From NCBI GenBank assembly GCA_016712265.1, contig JADJRJ010000031.1, positions 372,001-436,000 on the forward strand: 64,000 nt of DNA, given 5' to 3'. How positions within the stretch are numbered: position 1 is the first letter of the stretch; each line of letters opens with the position of its first letter. The DNA comes from Gemmatimonadota bacterium (lineage in GTDB: Bacteria > Gemmatimonadota > Gemmatimonadetes > Gemmatimonadales > Gemmatimonadaceae). Positions 35,292 through 43,424 of the stretch are shown here, one piece after another. The notes below the pieces were generated by a model. That model searched no databases. It was not told where the DNA came from and saw nothing but the letters and a program-made list of their open reading frames with translations. The position numbers were made by a program, and so were the translations under genes.

Positions 35292-35320
35292 CGCGCAAGA
35301 GCGCATGTGCGCCTTGCGCG
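35292..35320 (+). promoter_or_regulatory. Hairpin just upstream of the S9 gene start
   Basis: Perfect 8-bp arms CGCGCAAG (35292-35299) and CTTGCGCG (35313-35320) enclose 13 nt that are themselves nearly self-complementary. The structure ends 19 nt before ATG 35340, and TGACATGAGTCA (35322-35333) adds another inverted repeat. It could be a leader hairpin controlling the peptidase or a terminator of the symporter transcript. Confidence 0.4.
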
Positions 35321-35339
35321 ATGACATGAGTCACACACC

Positions 35340-37676
35340 ATGACAAAAACTCTTGATGTGATCACCGCCGGCACGATCCTCGTGTCGGCGTTCGTCGTCT
35401 CCGCCCAGGGGACCCGCACCGACTATGCACGCGCCGAGCAGTTGTTGAGCTGGAACGCGGGCGAGCTGGTGACCGATGACGCGGTGCGTCCACGCTGGAT
35501 GTCCGGCGATCGCTTCTGGTTCCGCAATCGCGGCTCGAACGGCTATGAATTTGTCATCATGGACCTTGCGACCGGCGCCCGTCGCCCGGCCTTTGACCAT
35601 GCGCGGCTCGCCGCGGCGCTCTCCGTGGCCGCTGATACGGCCTACGATGCGGGGAAGCTCCCGTTCCGCGACCTCGCGTGGGTGCAGAATGAACAGGCGA
35701 TCCGGTTTTCGGTCGGCCGGAAGAAGACGTGGACCTGCCACGTGGCCACCTACGCCTGCGTCGGGCCCGACACCATGCCAGTCGAGAAGCCGAGCGAGGT
35801 GCGCTCGCCGGATGGGCAATGGGTCGCGTTTGAGCGCGCTGGCAACCTCTACATGCGACCTGCTGCTGGCGGGGCGGAGGTGCGCCTGACGAGTGATGGG
35901 ACGCCGGAGTATGGGTATGGCCTGAACAATATCGGCTGCTGCCAGCAGGTGACCAACGCGCGCAACAACACCGAGGTGCGGCCTTTCGTGTTGTGGTCGC
36001 CGGACTCGAAGAAGCTCGTGACCCACAAGTGGGACCAGCGGAACGTGCGCTGGATGCACCTGCTGGAGACGAAGAACCCGGGGCCGGTGCTCCATTCGTA
36101 TCGCTACGCGTTGCCCGGCGACAGCGTGATCCCGCGCTGGGAGTTGTACGTGGTGGATGTCGCGGCCAGGCAGGCCGCGCGCGTCAACCGCGGTCCGGCC
36201 GATGCGATCAACACGAGCTGCTGCTGGCTGATGTCGGACACGGTGTGGAAGGACGTGCGCTGGTCCGGGAACGACCAGCTCTTCTTTACGGCGGGCAAGC
36301 GGTCGTTCGACGAACTGGAGCTGGTCGTCGCGAATCCTGGTGATGGGTCGGCGCGCACGGTCCTCAAGGAAGCGAACAAGACCTTCGTCGAGACCAACCA
36401 GAACTCCGGTGGGATCCCGAACTGGCGCCCGCTCACGGGTGGAAAGGAGGTTGTGTGGTGGTCGGAACGCGACGGGTGGGGGCACCTCTACCTCGTGGAC
36501 GCCGCGACGGGGAACGTCAAGAACCGCATCACGAGCGGCTCCTGGATGGTGAGCGACCTGCTGTGGATCGACGAGACGCTGCGCTACGCGTACTTCACGG
36601 CCCGTGGGCGCGAGGCGGGGCGCGACCCCTATAACCGGCACTTCTATCGGGCGAAGCTCGATGGCACCGCCGTGGAGTTGCTAACGCCGGAGGACGCGGA
36701 CCATGAAGTGAACGTGGCCCCGTCGGGAAAGTTCGTCGTCGACGTGTACTCCACGCCGGCGCGTCCGCCGAGCTCGACCATCCGGCGGATGGACGGCACG
36801 GTGGTCAAGGAGATCCAGCAGGCCGACGTCGCCCGGTTGACGGCGGCGGGCTTCCGGGCGCCGCGTTCGTTCAAGGTCAAGGCGCGCGATGGGGTGACGG
36901 AGTTGTACGGCATCCTGTGGTATCCGGCGCACTTCGATTCGACCAAGCGGTACCCGATCATCGATTACATCTACCCGGGGCCACAGGTCGGGTCGTTAGG
37001 CGGTCGCCAGTTCCGGGCCAGTGCCAACGGCAGCGCCAACGCACTCGCCGAGCTGGGCTTCTTTGTCGTGCAGGTCGATGCGATGGGGACGCCAGGACGA
37101 TCGAAGTCGTTCCATGACGCCTACTACGGCAACATGACGGACAACGGCCTCCCCGACCAGGTCGCGACGATCAAGCAGCTCGCCGCCCGGATCCCGCAGA
37201 TCGACATCGATCGGGTCGGGATCTACGGGCACTCTGGTGGCGGTTTCTCCTCGACCGACGCGATCCTCACCTACCCCGACTTCTTCAAGGTCGCCGTGTC
37301 GAGCGCCGGCAATCACGACAACCGGAGCTACGACTTCACGTGGGGGGAGAAGTATCACGGTCTGTTACGCCGCCTCTCGGACACCACAGATTCCTTCGAC
37401 TCGCAGTCCAACTGGCGCAAGGCGCGCAACCTGAAGGGAAAACTCCTCCTGACCTACGGCACGCTCGACGACAACGTCCACCCCGTGGCGACCCAGCTGG
37501 TCATAGATGAGTTGATCAAGGCCAACAAGGACTTTGACATGTTCATCATGCCGAACCGGAACCACGGGTTCGCCGGCGAGCCGTACATGGTCCGTCGGAC
37601 GTGGGATTACTTCGTGCAGCACCTGCTCGGCGTGACCCCGCCGGCGGGGTACGAGATCAAGGGGCCGACGCCGTAA
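35340..37676 (+). CDS. Secreted S9 family prolyl oligopeptidase / DPP IV-like peptidase
   Basis: The 778-residue protein has a signal peptide ending in VVSAQG, a DPP IV-type propeller and a hydrolase domain with Ser632 (GHSGGG), Asp710 (DDNVH) and His742 (NRNHG). It is closest to the paralogue at 31370 by shared phrases (ARAEQLL, SFHDAYYG/FHDNYYG, ELIKANK-FDM). Vicinal Cys pairs occur in the propeller (IGCCQQ, TSCCWL) and are absent from the other two paralogues. No clear ribosome site precedes ATG 35340. Expected role: periplasmic dipeptide release. Confidence 0.92.
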   Translation: MTKTLDVITAGTILVSAFVVSAQGTRTDYARAEQLLSWNAGELVTDDAVRPRWMSGDRFWFRNRGSNGYEFVIMDLATGARRPAFDHARLAAALSVAADTAYDAGKLPFRDLAWVQNEQAIRFSVGRKKTWTCHVATYACVGPDTMPVEKPSEVRSPDGQWVAFERAGNLYMRPAAGGAEVRLTSDGTPEYGYGLNNIGCCQQVTNARNNTEVRPFVLWSPDSKKLVTHKWDQRNVRWMHLLETKNPGPVLHSYRYALPGDSVIPRWELYVVDVAARQAARVNRGPADAINTSCCWLMSDTVWKDVRWSGNDQLFFTAGKRSFDELELVVANPGDGSARTVLKEANKTFVETNQNSGGIPNWRPLTGGKEVVWWSERDGWGHLYLVDAATGNVKNRITSGSWMVSDLLWIDETLRYAYFTARGREAGRDPYNRHFYRAKLDGTAVELLTPEDADHEVNVAPSGKFVVDVYSTPARPPSSTIRRMDGTVVKEIQQADVARLTAAGFRAPRSFKVKARDGVTELYGILWYPAHFDSTKRYPIIDYIYPGPQVGSLGGRQFRASANGSANALAELGFFVVQVDAMGTPGRSKSFHDAYYGNMTDNGLPDQVATIKQLAARIPQIDIDRVGIYGHSGGGFSSTDAILTYPDFFKVAVSSAGNHDNRSYDFTWGEKYHGLLRRLSDTTDSFDSQSNWRKARNLKGKLLLTYGTLDDNVHPVATQLVIDELIKANKDFDMFIMPNRNHGFAGEPYMVRRTWDYFVQHLLGVTPPAGYEIKGPTP

Positions 37677-37748
37677 GGGGCGACCAGGCGCGTTCACCGG
37701 TCTCTTACCGGCCGTGCTTCGGAGTTTGGCCGTTCATCCCGTGCGTAA

Positions 37749-37970
37749 AGAGCAACTGCGCGGTACGAGCAGCACGCGACACGGCTCGTCGGGAAGGTGC
37801 CCCCGCACTCTTACGCGTGTCGGGTGACGGTCCGGAACCGGCCAGAGCAATAGATTGGCAGGGGAGGCGCGGCAGCTTCCGTACCCCCCGTACCGCCCGT
37901 GCTGCCCGTGCTGCCCGTGCTGCCCGTACTGCCCGTACTGCCCGTACTTCGCCGTGGGGCAGGTGCCCTC
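37749..37970. repeat. Dispersed repeat element with 9-bp array (intergenic)
   Basis: This fills most of the 341-bp gene-free gap 37677-38017. The left end holds AGAGCAACTGC (37749-37759), identical to the left side of the element at 40835. The core is CCCGTGCTG x3 then CCCGTACTG x2 (37887-37940). The right end (GTACTTCGCCGTGGGGCAG) is a diverged form of the right end of the 40838-41093 element. It has the same left-core-right order as that element and no open reading frame of credible composition. Confidence 0.8.
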
Positions 37971-38017
37971 GAAACCCTCGGCCCCCCACTTCGGTAGAAG
38001 GTGGACTGACGCATCAC

Positions 38018-38677
38018 ATGTTCACTCGCTCCCTAGCCCCTCTTCTCCTCGCCCTCGCCGCCTGCGCGCGCGGGAGCGCGGTCCTCGACCTGAGCCCGAT
38101 TCCGGTCGCGGCGGTCGTCTCGAGCCCCGAGGCGATCGCCAGGGCGCGGGCGGACAGCATGCAACTTCCGTGGACCAGGGCGGACGCCGAGTTCATGGCC
38201 GGGATGATCGGGCACCACGCCCAGGCGATTGCCATGGCGCGCCTCGCCCCGCGGAACGGGGCCAGTCCGTCGGTCCGGACGCTGGCGGCGCGGATCATCA
38301 ATGCCCAGACCGACGAGATCCAACTGATGCGCCAGTGGCTGAGCGACCGGGGGCAACCCGTGCCCGCGGCAGACCCCAAGGGCATGAAGCACGAGATGGG
38401 CGGCCAGTCCATGATGATGCTGATGCCCGGGATGCTCAGCGAGGCGCAGATGCTGGCGTTGAGCCAGGCGCGCAAGCGCGACTTCGACCGGCTCTTCCTG
38501 CAGTACATGATCCAGCACCACCAGGGGGCGGTGTCCATGGTGCAGGCGCTGTTTGCGGCGGACGGTGCGGGCCAGAACCAGACGGTCTTCAAGTTCGCGT
38601 CGGACGTCAACGTGGACCAGACCACGGAAATCGCCCGCATGCAGCGGATGTTGGCAGAGGTAGTTCTCGGTAGGTAG
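38018..38677 (+). CDS. DUF305 lipoprotein (possible copper-binding)
   Basis: The 219-residue lipoprotein has lipobox LALAAC (Cys16). The DUF305 four-helix domain carries EFMAGMIGHHAQAI (His66, His67), a Met/His-rich loop from 123 to 139 (MKHEMGGQSMMMLMPGM) and YMIQHHQGAVSM (His167, His168). DUF305 members such as cyanobacterial CopM bind copper outside the cytoplasm; the Met- and His-rich loop fits this. It is followed 130 bp later by an LVIVD beta-propeller lipoprotein; the same pair recurs at 55253-57690. Confidence 0.88.
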   Translation: MFTRSLAPLLLALAACARGSAVLDLSPIPVAAVVSSPEAIARARADSMQLPWTRADAEFMAGMIGHHAQAIAMARLAPRNGASPSVRTLAARIINAQTDEIQLMRQWLSDRGQPVPAADPKGMKHEMGGQSMMMLMPGMLSEAQMLALSQARKRDFDRLFLQYMIQHHQGAVSMVQALFAADGAGQNQTVFKFASDVNVDQTTEIARMQRMLAEVVLGR

Positions 38678-38807
38678 GTCCCTCGGTCGCAGGACGCGGG
38701 CCACGGGTCGAAGGTCGCCCCCAGGTATGCCGGGGTGGACGCGGCCGTGAGGTTCGTAGGCGCGGTTCGCAGTCTCCATTGGTGGTGACGCTCACTCCAG
38801 GACAACA

Positions 38808-40832
38808 ATGACACGCAGACGCTTGGCCCATCGCACGCTCCTCCTTGCATCGCTTGCCGTGATGGCGTGCGCGCGCGGGACGACGATCAACAACGCCCCG
38901 TCGCGCATGCGCGATCCGCGGGTCGGCCTCAAGGCCGGCATGAATGACGCGGGCGAAGCCATCAGCGGGATGGCCCGGCTCGCCACGGCGCAGCCGACGG
39001 GGAAGTTCGTCGGCAGCACCAATTCCGACCTGGCGTTCACGGGCAACTACGCCATCCAGGGGAACTACAACGGCTTCCAGGTCTGGGATATCTCCAACCC
39101 GCGACAGCCGCAGCTGGTCAATGGCTACTACTGCCCGGCGTCGCAGAGCGACGTCTCGGTCTACAAGAACCTGCTCTTTGTCTCGGGCGAGGGGATGGCC
39201 GGGCGTGTCGACTGCGGCGGGCAGGGTATACAAACTGCGGTGAGCAAGGACCGCCTCCGTGGCATCCGCATCTTCGATATCACCGATATCCGGAACCCGA
39301 AGTACCTGCACAACGTGCAGACCTGCCGTGGGTCGCATACACACACGGTGCTGGTGGACCCGAAGGACCGGGACAACGTGTACGTCTACATCTCAGGCTC
39401 GGCGAACATTCGTCCTGACGCCGAGCTGCCCGGGTGCAGCTCGGGGTTGCCCGAGCAGAACGCGAACACCGCGCTGTTCCGGATCGAGGTGATCAAGGTC
39501 CCGCTCGCCGATCCGACCAAGGCCGCGATCGTGTCGTCGCCGCGCATCTTCAATGACCTGGTGGCACCGCCCGAGCATGGCACCTCGCCCGAGGACAAGG
39601 CGATGGTCGAGAAGGCGAGGGCGGCCGGGCAGTTCGTCGTGGAGTTCGGGGGGGAGGCGCAGGTGCTCCCACCGCAGTTCGCGGCGATGCTACTTGATAG
39701 TGTGGTTACGCAGCGCGTAGTCGCTGAAGTGGCCAGGTCGACGGGCAGTGCGCCGGCGCCCACGGACAGCGCGGTCCGGCGCCGGGTGCGCGCTTCGCCG
39801 CCGACCGCGGCTGACTCAGCGAAGCTCCGCCAGGACCTTCCGGCAATCATCCAGCGCATGTTCGGTGGCGCTCCGGCGGCGGGCAATGGCCCGCGACCGG
39901 GACCGACGCAGTGCCACGATATCACGGTGTATCCGGAGATCGGGCTCGCGGGTGGCGCCTGCGAGGGCTACGGGCTCCTGCTCGACATCTCCGATCCGGT
40001 GAACCCCAAGCGCATCGCTGCGGTGGCGGACTCCAACTTCTCCTACTGGCACTCGGCCACGTTCAACAACGACGGGACGAAGATGCTGTTCTCGGATGAG
40101 TGGGGCGGTGGTGGTGGTCCGAAGTGCCGCGCCGGCGACCCGAAGGAGTGGGGCGCGGACGCGATCTTCACGATCCAGAACCGCCAGCTGCAGTTCAAGT
40201 CGTACTACAAGATGCTGGCGCCGCAGACCGACAAGGAAAACTGCGTGGCGCACAATGGCTCACTGATCCCGATCCCGGGGCGCGACGTCATGGTGCAGTC
40301 GTGGTACCAGGGCGGCGTGTCGATCTTCGACTTCACCGACGCGGCCAAGCCGATGGAGATCGGCTTCCACGATCGGGGACCGTCGGACACGACGCAGGTT
40401 GGTGGCGCCGGCACCTGGTCGGTCTACTGGTACAACGGCGCCATCGTCTCGTCGGAGATGGAGCGTGGCCTCGACGTCTTTGAGCTGGTGCCGACGCAGC
40501 ACATCTCGCAGAACGAGATCGACGCCGCGAAGACGGTGAAGCTGGAGTACCTCAACGCGCAGGGACAGCCGAAGATGAGCTGGCCACCGAGCTTCGCGAT
40601 GGCGCGTGCGTTTGTCGATCAGCTGGAGCGGAACAAGTGCCTGTCAGCGGCACGGATCGCGTCGGTTCGCACGTCGCTCCAGGGCGCCGAGTCGGCCGCT
40701 GGCCAGTCTCGCCGGGACATGCTGTCGACGCTCGTCACGCAGCTGGGGAACGACCGCAACGGATCGTGTGACGCCCCGAAGGTGGGGATGTTGCAGCAGG
40801 CCGTGCGCGATCTGATGGGGGGAATCGCGTAG
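38808..40832 (+). CDS. LVIVD-repeat beta-propeller lipoprotein
   Basis: The 674-residue lipoprotein (lipobox VMAC, Cys21) has LVIVD-type blades: GFQVWDISNPRQPQLV, GIRIFDITDIRNPKYL, GLLLDISDPVNPKRI and GVSIFDFTDAAKPMEI. Conserved His/Cys features include CRGSHTHTV, CHDITVYP and WHSATFNNDG, and the phrase MLFSDEWGGG resembles the H-x-EWG region of selenium-binding/methanethiol-oxidase propellers. A low-complexity insert of about 100 residues (around 260-360) interrupts the fold and is shorter in the paralogue at 55253. Enzymatic role unknown; the paired DUF305 lipoprotein suggests a metal-dependent function. Confidence 0.82.
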   Translation: MTRRRLAHRTLLLASLAVMACARGTTINNAPSRMRDPRVGLKAGMNDAGEAISGMARLATAQPTGKFVGSTNSDLAFTGNYAIQGNYNGFQVWDISNPRQPQLVNGYYCPASQSDVSVYKNLLFVSGEGMAGRVDCGGQGIQTAVSKDRLRGIRIFDITDIRNPKYLHNVQTCRGSHTHTVLVDPKDRDNVYVYISGSANIRPDAELPGCSSGLPEQNANTALFRIEVIKVPLADPTKAAIVSSPRIFNDLVAPPEHGTSPEDKAMVEKARAAGQFVVEFGGEAQVLPPQFAAMLLDSVVTQRVVAEVARSTGSAPAPTDSAVRRRVRASPPTAADSAKLRQDLPAIIQRMFGGAPAAGNGPRPGPTQCHDITVYPEIGLAGGACEGYGLLLDISDPVNPKRIAAVADSNFSYWHSATFNNDGTKMLFSDEWGGGGGPKCRAGDPKEWGADAIFTIQNRQLQFKSYYKMLAPQTDKENCVAHNGSLIPIPGRDVMVQSWYQGGVSIFDFTDAAKPMEIGFHDRGPSDTTQVGGAGTWSVYWYNGAIVSSEMERGLDVFELVPTQHISQNEIDAAKTVKLEYLNAQGQPKMSWPPSFAMARAFVDQLERNKCLSAARIASVRTSLQGAESAAGQSRRDMLSTLVTQLGNDRNGSCDAPKVGMLQQAVRDLMGGIA

Positions 40833-40837
40833 GAAGA

Positions 40838-41093
40838 GCAACTGCCACTGCGAAGCACGGGCAGTACGAGTCCAGGGCAGCACGGGGAGCACAGGTGCCC
40901 CTCGTGCTGCCCGTACTGCTCGTGCCCCTCGTGCCGCGCGTACTGCTCGTGCCCCTCGTGCTGCGCCCTGGCGGTTTGTTAGCATCGTTGAACAGCCACT
41001 GCGCAGCACGTGCAGTACGAGTCTTGAGCAGTACGCGTGCCCCCCGTGCTGCTCGGGCTGCCCGTACCGCTCGTGCTTCGCAGTGGCAGTTGC
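40838..41093. repeat. 256-bp element with perfect 22-nt inverted ends and 9-bp internal units
   Basis: Positions 40838-40859 and 41072-41093 are exact reverse complements (22 nt, beginning GCAACTGCCACTGCG). Between them lie units of CTCGTGCCC, CCGTACTGC and CCCGTGCTG type, and an internal pair of diverged ends (around 40965-41010) suggests two hairpin elements in tandem. It occupies the entire gap between the convergent LVIVD and GMC genes, and its right end stops 2 bp before the GMC stop codon. No transposase and no obvious target duplication is visible. It could act as a bidirectional terminator. Confidence 0.85.
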
Positions 41094-41094
41094 C

Positions 41095-42693
41095 CTAGCC
41101 GGACCTCGCAATCGCTGAGGCCGTCCGCAAACCCACCGCCGCGAACGTCAGCGTCCCATTGGTGCAGGACGCCGTCGGAAACGTGGGCGCCCCCGCAATC
41201 CACAGGTTCTCGTGGTCGTGGGCGCGTCCCCAGCCGTCGACGACGCTGGTCGCCGGATCGCTGCCCATGCGGCACCCGCCGGTCGGGTGTTCCTGACCGA
41301 TGTCGTTCGCGTTGCTCGACAAGCTGATCACTTCTCCGCCGCCAGCCTTCGCCATCGAGCGGAAGAGGTTGCGCAGCTCTTCCTCCTGCCATTCGCGAAG
41401 GGCTGCGCTTTCCGGCGCATCCTTCCACGTCAGGAAGGGCATCGGGTCACCAAACCGATTCTTGCGGGCCGCGTCGAAGGTGATGCGGCTCTCACGATCG
41501 GGAAGGACGTCGTAGTAGGCGCGCACCCGCGCAGTGGCTCCCTTGGCGCGTTGCCGCCAGTCGGCGAGCAGCGCGTCCCCGAGCTGCAGGCTCCCGTCCG
41601 ACGCGCGCAACCGCGGATCCCGCCCGACGCTCGATTCCCAGATCCGCAGGTCGTGCCGGAGGTACTTCCCCTTTCGGCCCTCACGCATGAACTGCTTGGA
41701 GACCAGCGAGTGCTGGACGTTGATCCCGGGGTAGAGTTCCAGCGGCAACGAGACCTGGCCGCCGATGTTCCGGTGCCCGGCGAGGTAGCGCCCGACGTTC
41801 CCACTGCGGTTTGCCAGCCCCTCGGGGTGGGCGTCGTCGCGGGAGAGCATCAGCAAGTGCGCCGACCACACAAATCCGGCGGCGAGCACGAATGACTTCG
41901 CGGTGATCGTGACCTCCTCACCCGACGCATCGGTGCGATTGCCCGTCGCGCGCACGATACGGCCGTGTTGTCCCTCGGCGACCAGCCGGCGAACGAGGGT
42001 CTCGGTGACCAGGGTGATCTTTCCCGCCTTCACCAGTGCGTCCCAGGAAAAGTCGGGGGAGTACTTGGCACCGGTCGGGCAGACGGGATAGCAGGTGTCA
42101 CATCGTTGGCAGACGGCGCGACCCTGGTATGGCTGCGAGTTCTTGGCGGATGGCGTGCTCCATGCGGCGATCCCGGCCTTCGACGCCCAGTCGCGCAGTT
42201 GCGCCAGGTTGTAGTTGACCGGTAGTGCAGGGAGCGGATACGACTTGCCTCGCGGGTCGAAGGCCGTGGGCCCTTGTTCGCCGGCGATCCCCATCCGCTC
42301 CTCCGCCTCCTGGTAGAACGGATCGAGGTCGTCGTAGCTGAACGCCCAGTCGTCACCGAGGCCGGTGAGGGACTTCACGCGAAAGTCTTCCGGCGCGTAC
42401 CGCGGCGCAACGCCGCCCCAGTGCATGGCGAGCCCGCCCACGTGCATGCTCGGCGAGAAGCCATACGTCACGCCGTAGGCGTTCTGGTCGTCGAGGTGAT
42501 CCTGCTTCCACGGGCTCTCCCCGTAGTCCTTGTAGCGTTCGCGCGCGCGGGCGCGCTCGCTGAACGGGGTCGACGGCTTGCCGGCCTCGATGACCGTGAT
42601 GGCCCGCGACGTCTTCTCCGCCAGATGCTCGGCCATCATCGCGGCCGTGATGCCGCTGCCGATGATGCAGATGTCTGCCTCGATGGTCTTCAT
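41095..42693 (-). CDS. GMC-family FAD-dependent oxidoreductase with a four-Cys cluster
   Basis: The 532-residue protein has the FAD Rossmann motif (ADICIIGSGITAAMMA), the GMC C-terminal motif (EHPTGGCRMG, APTFPTASCTNGTLTFAAVGLR) and an insertion with Cys195, 198, 201 and 205 (CQRCDTCYPVCP). Such a CxxCxxCxxxCP insert occurs in fructose/gluconate dehydrogenase large subunits and binds an Fe-S cluster. The enzyme would oxidise a sugar or alcohol and pass electrons on. ATG 42693 overlaps the stop of the small-subunit gene by 4 bp. No cytochrome c subunit is adjacent, so the electron acceptor is unknown. No signal is present; export may occur with the Tat-tagged partner. Confidence 0.9.
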   Translation of the reverse strand: MKTIEADICIIGSGITAAMMAEHLAEKTSRAITVIEAGKPSTPFSERARARERYKDYGESPWKQDHLDDQNAYGVTYGFSPSMHVGGLAMHWGGVAPRYAPEDFRVKSLTGLGDDWAFSYDDLDPFYQEAEERMGIAGEQGPTAFDPRGKSYPLPALPVNYNLAQLRDWASKAGIAAWSTPSAKNSQPYQGRAVCQRCDTCYPVCPTGAKYSPDFSWDALVKAGKITLVTETLVRRLVAEGQHGRIVRATGNRTDASGEEVTITAKSFVLAAGFVWSAHLLMLSRDDAHPEGLANRSGNVGRYLAGHRNIGGQVSLPLELYPGINVQHSLVSKQFMREGRKGKYLRHDLRIWESSVGRDPRLRASDGSLQLGDALLADWRQRAKGATARVRAYYDVLPDRESRITFDAARKNRFGDPMPFLTWKDAPESAALREWQEEELRNLFRSMAKAGGGEVISLSSNANDIGQEHPTGGCRMGSDPATSVVDGWGRAHDHENLWIAGAPTFPTASCTNGTLTFAAVGLRTASAIARSG

Positions 42694-43316
42694 GTGTTGG
42701 GCCTCCGCATCGTCGGGGGACGCATGCTGGCGGCCTCGAGTGGACGGCAGGCGCCCGGTGAGACGTCGACGCCCATGGCGAGGTTCCAGGCCGCCGGGGT
42801 CGACGCCCAATGCGCGAGGAGGGCCACGGCCACGTGGCGCGCATCGAGCGGAGCCGGGAGTCGCTGACCGCGTTCGCTGCCTAACGCCATCGCCACCACC
42901 TCGGTGCGCCCCGCGAGGTCCAGCGAGGCGAAGGACGACCGGCGGACCTTCTGGGCCAGGAGATCCAGCGCGTCAAGCTGCGCGCGCCAGGCCGGGGCAG
43001 GGTCCGGGGGGAGGTACCGGATGTCGGAATAGCCGTACCCTACCATCTCCTGGGCCACGGGCTCGTATTCGTTGACCCAGCGGACGAACGCATCCACGGC
43101 CGCCGTGCGGCCTGTGGGCCCAAGCTCGCCCGGCAGGAGCACCTCGGCGAGGGGTTCGAGTGCGGCGCGGTCGATCGTCGTGGTTCGAGCCAGCGCCGGC
43201 GGTCCCGCGTCCGGCGCGCAGGCGACCGTGGACGCGGCGACACCGGTCGCGATCGCGCTGGCCGTCTTGAAGAACGTCCGGCGCGAGGCGCCGTCGGGCG
43301 GTGTGGAGCTGGTCAT
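42690..43316 (-). CDS. Gluconate 2-dehydrogenase subunit 3 family protein (Tat signal)
   Basis: The 208-residue protein opens with SRRTFFKTASAIATG, a twin-arginine signal, and continues with the subunit-3 pattern (LEPLAEVLLPGE...TAAVDAFVRWVNEY, LDLLAQKVRRSSFASLDLAGR). In gluconate/fructose dehydrogenases the small subunit carries the folded GMC subunit through the Tat pore. The 4-bp overlap with the GMC gene supports this piggyback export. A hairpin at 43329-43345 lies just upstream of its start. Confidence 0.87.
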   Translation of the reverse strand: MTSSTPPDGASRRTFFKTASAIATGVAASTVACAPDAGPPALARTTTIDRAALEPLAEVLLPGELGPTGRTAAVDAFVRWVNEYEPVAQEMVGYGYSDIRYLPPDPAPAWRAQLDALDLLAQKVRRSSFASLDLAGRTEVVAMALGSERGQRLPAPLDARHVAVALLAHWASTPAAWNLAMGVDVSPGACRPLEAASMRPPTMRRPNT

Positions 43317-43328
43317 GTCGGGACATAA

Positions 43329-43345
43329 CCCCCGGTTTTCGGGGG
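43329..43345 (-). terminator. Hairpin between serine hydrolase and GMC operon
   Basis: CCCCCG (43329-43334) and CGGGGG (43340-43345) pair around a 5-nt loop. On the minus strand the stem is followed by TTATG, so it may end the serine hydrolase transcript. The palindrome resembles ACCCCCGAATCGGGGGT at 51125-51141, so an operator role is also possible. Confidence 0.45.
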
Positions 43346-43424
43346 CGGCAAGACCCGATGTGCGTTGTCCGCGCCCGCGCGCCCAGCCGACGCGCGGCCC
43401 ACGGCCGGCCGGAGTGCGCGCCGG

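Noticed and set aside
37877..37950. Tandem units considered as a CRISPR array
   Set aside because: The 9-bp units are contiguous with no spacers, and no cas genes are nearby.
37705..38017. Reading frames coding for STGSTGSTG- and RAARAAR-type peptides
   Set aside because: They are translations of the 9-bp repeat array in different frames and have no independent coding evidence.
40100..40483. Short plus-strand frames inside the LVIVD gene
   Set aside because: They are out-of-frame readings of a conserved lipoprotein gene.
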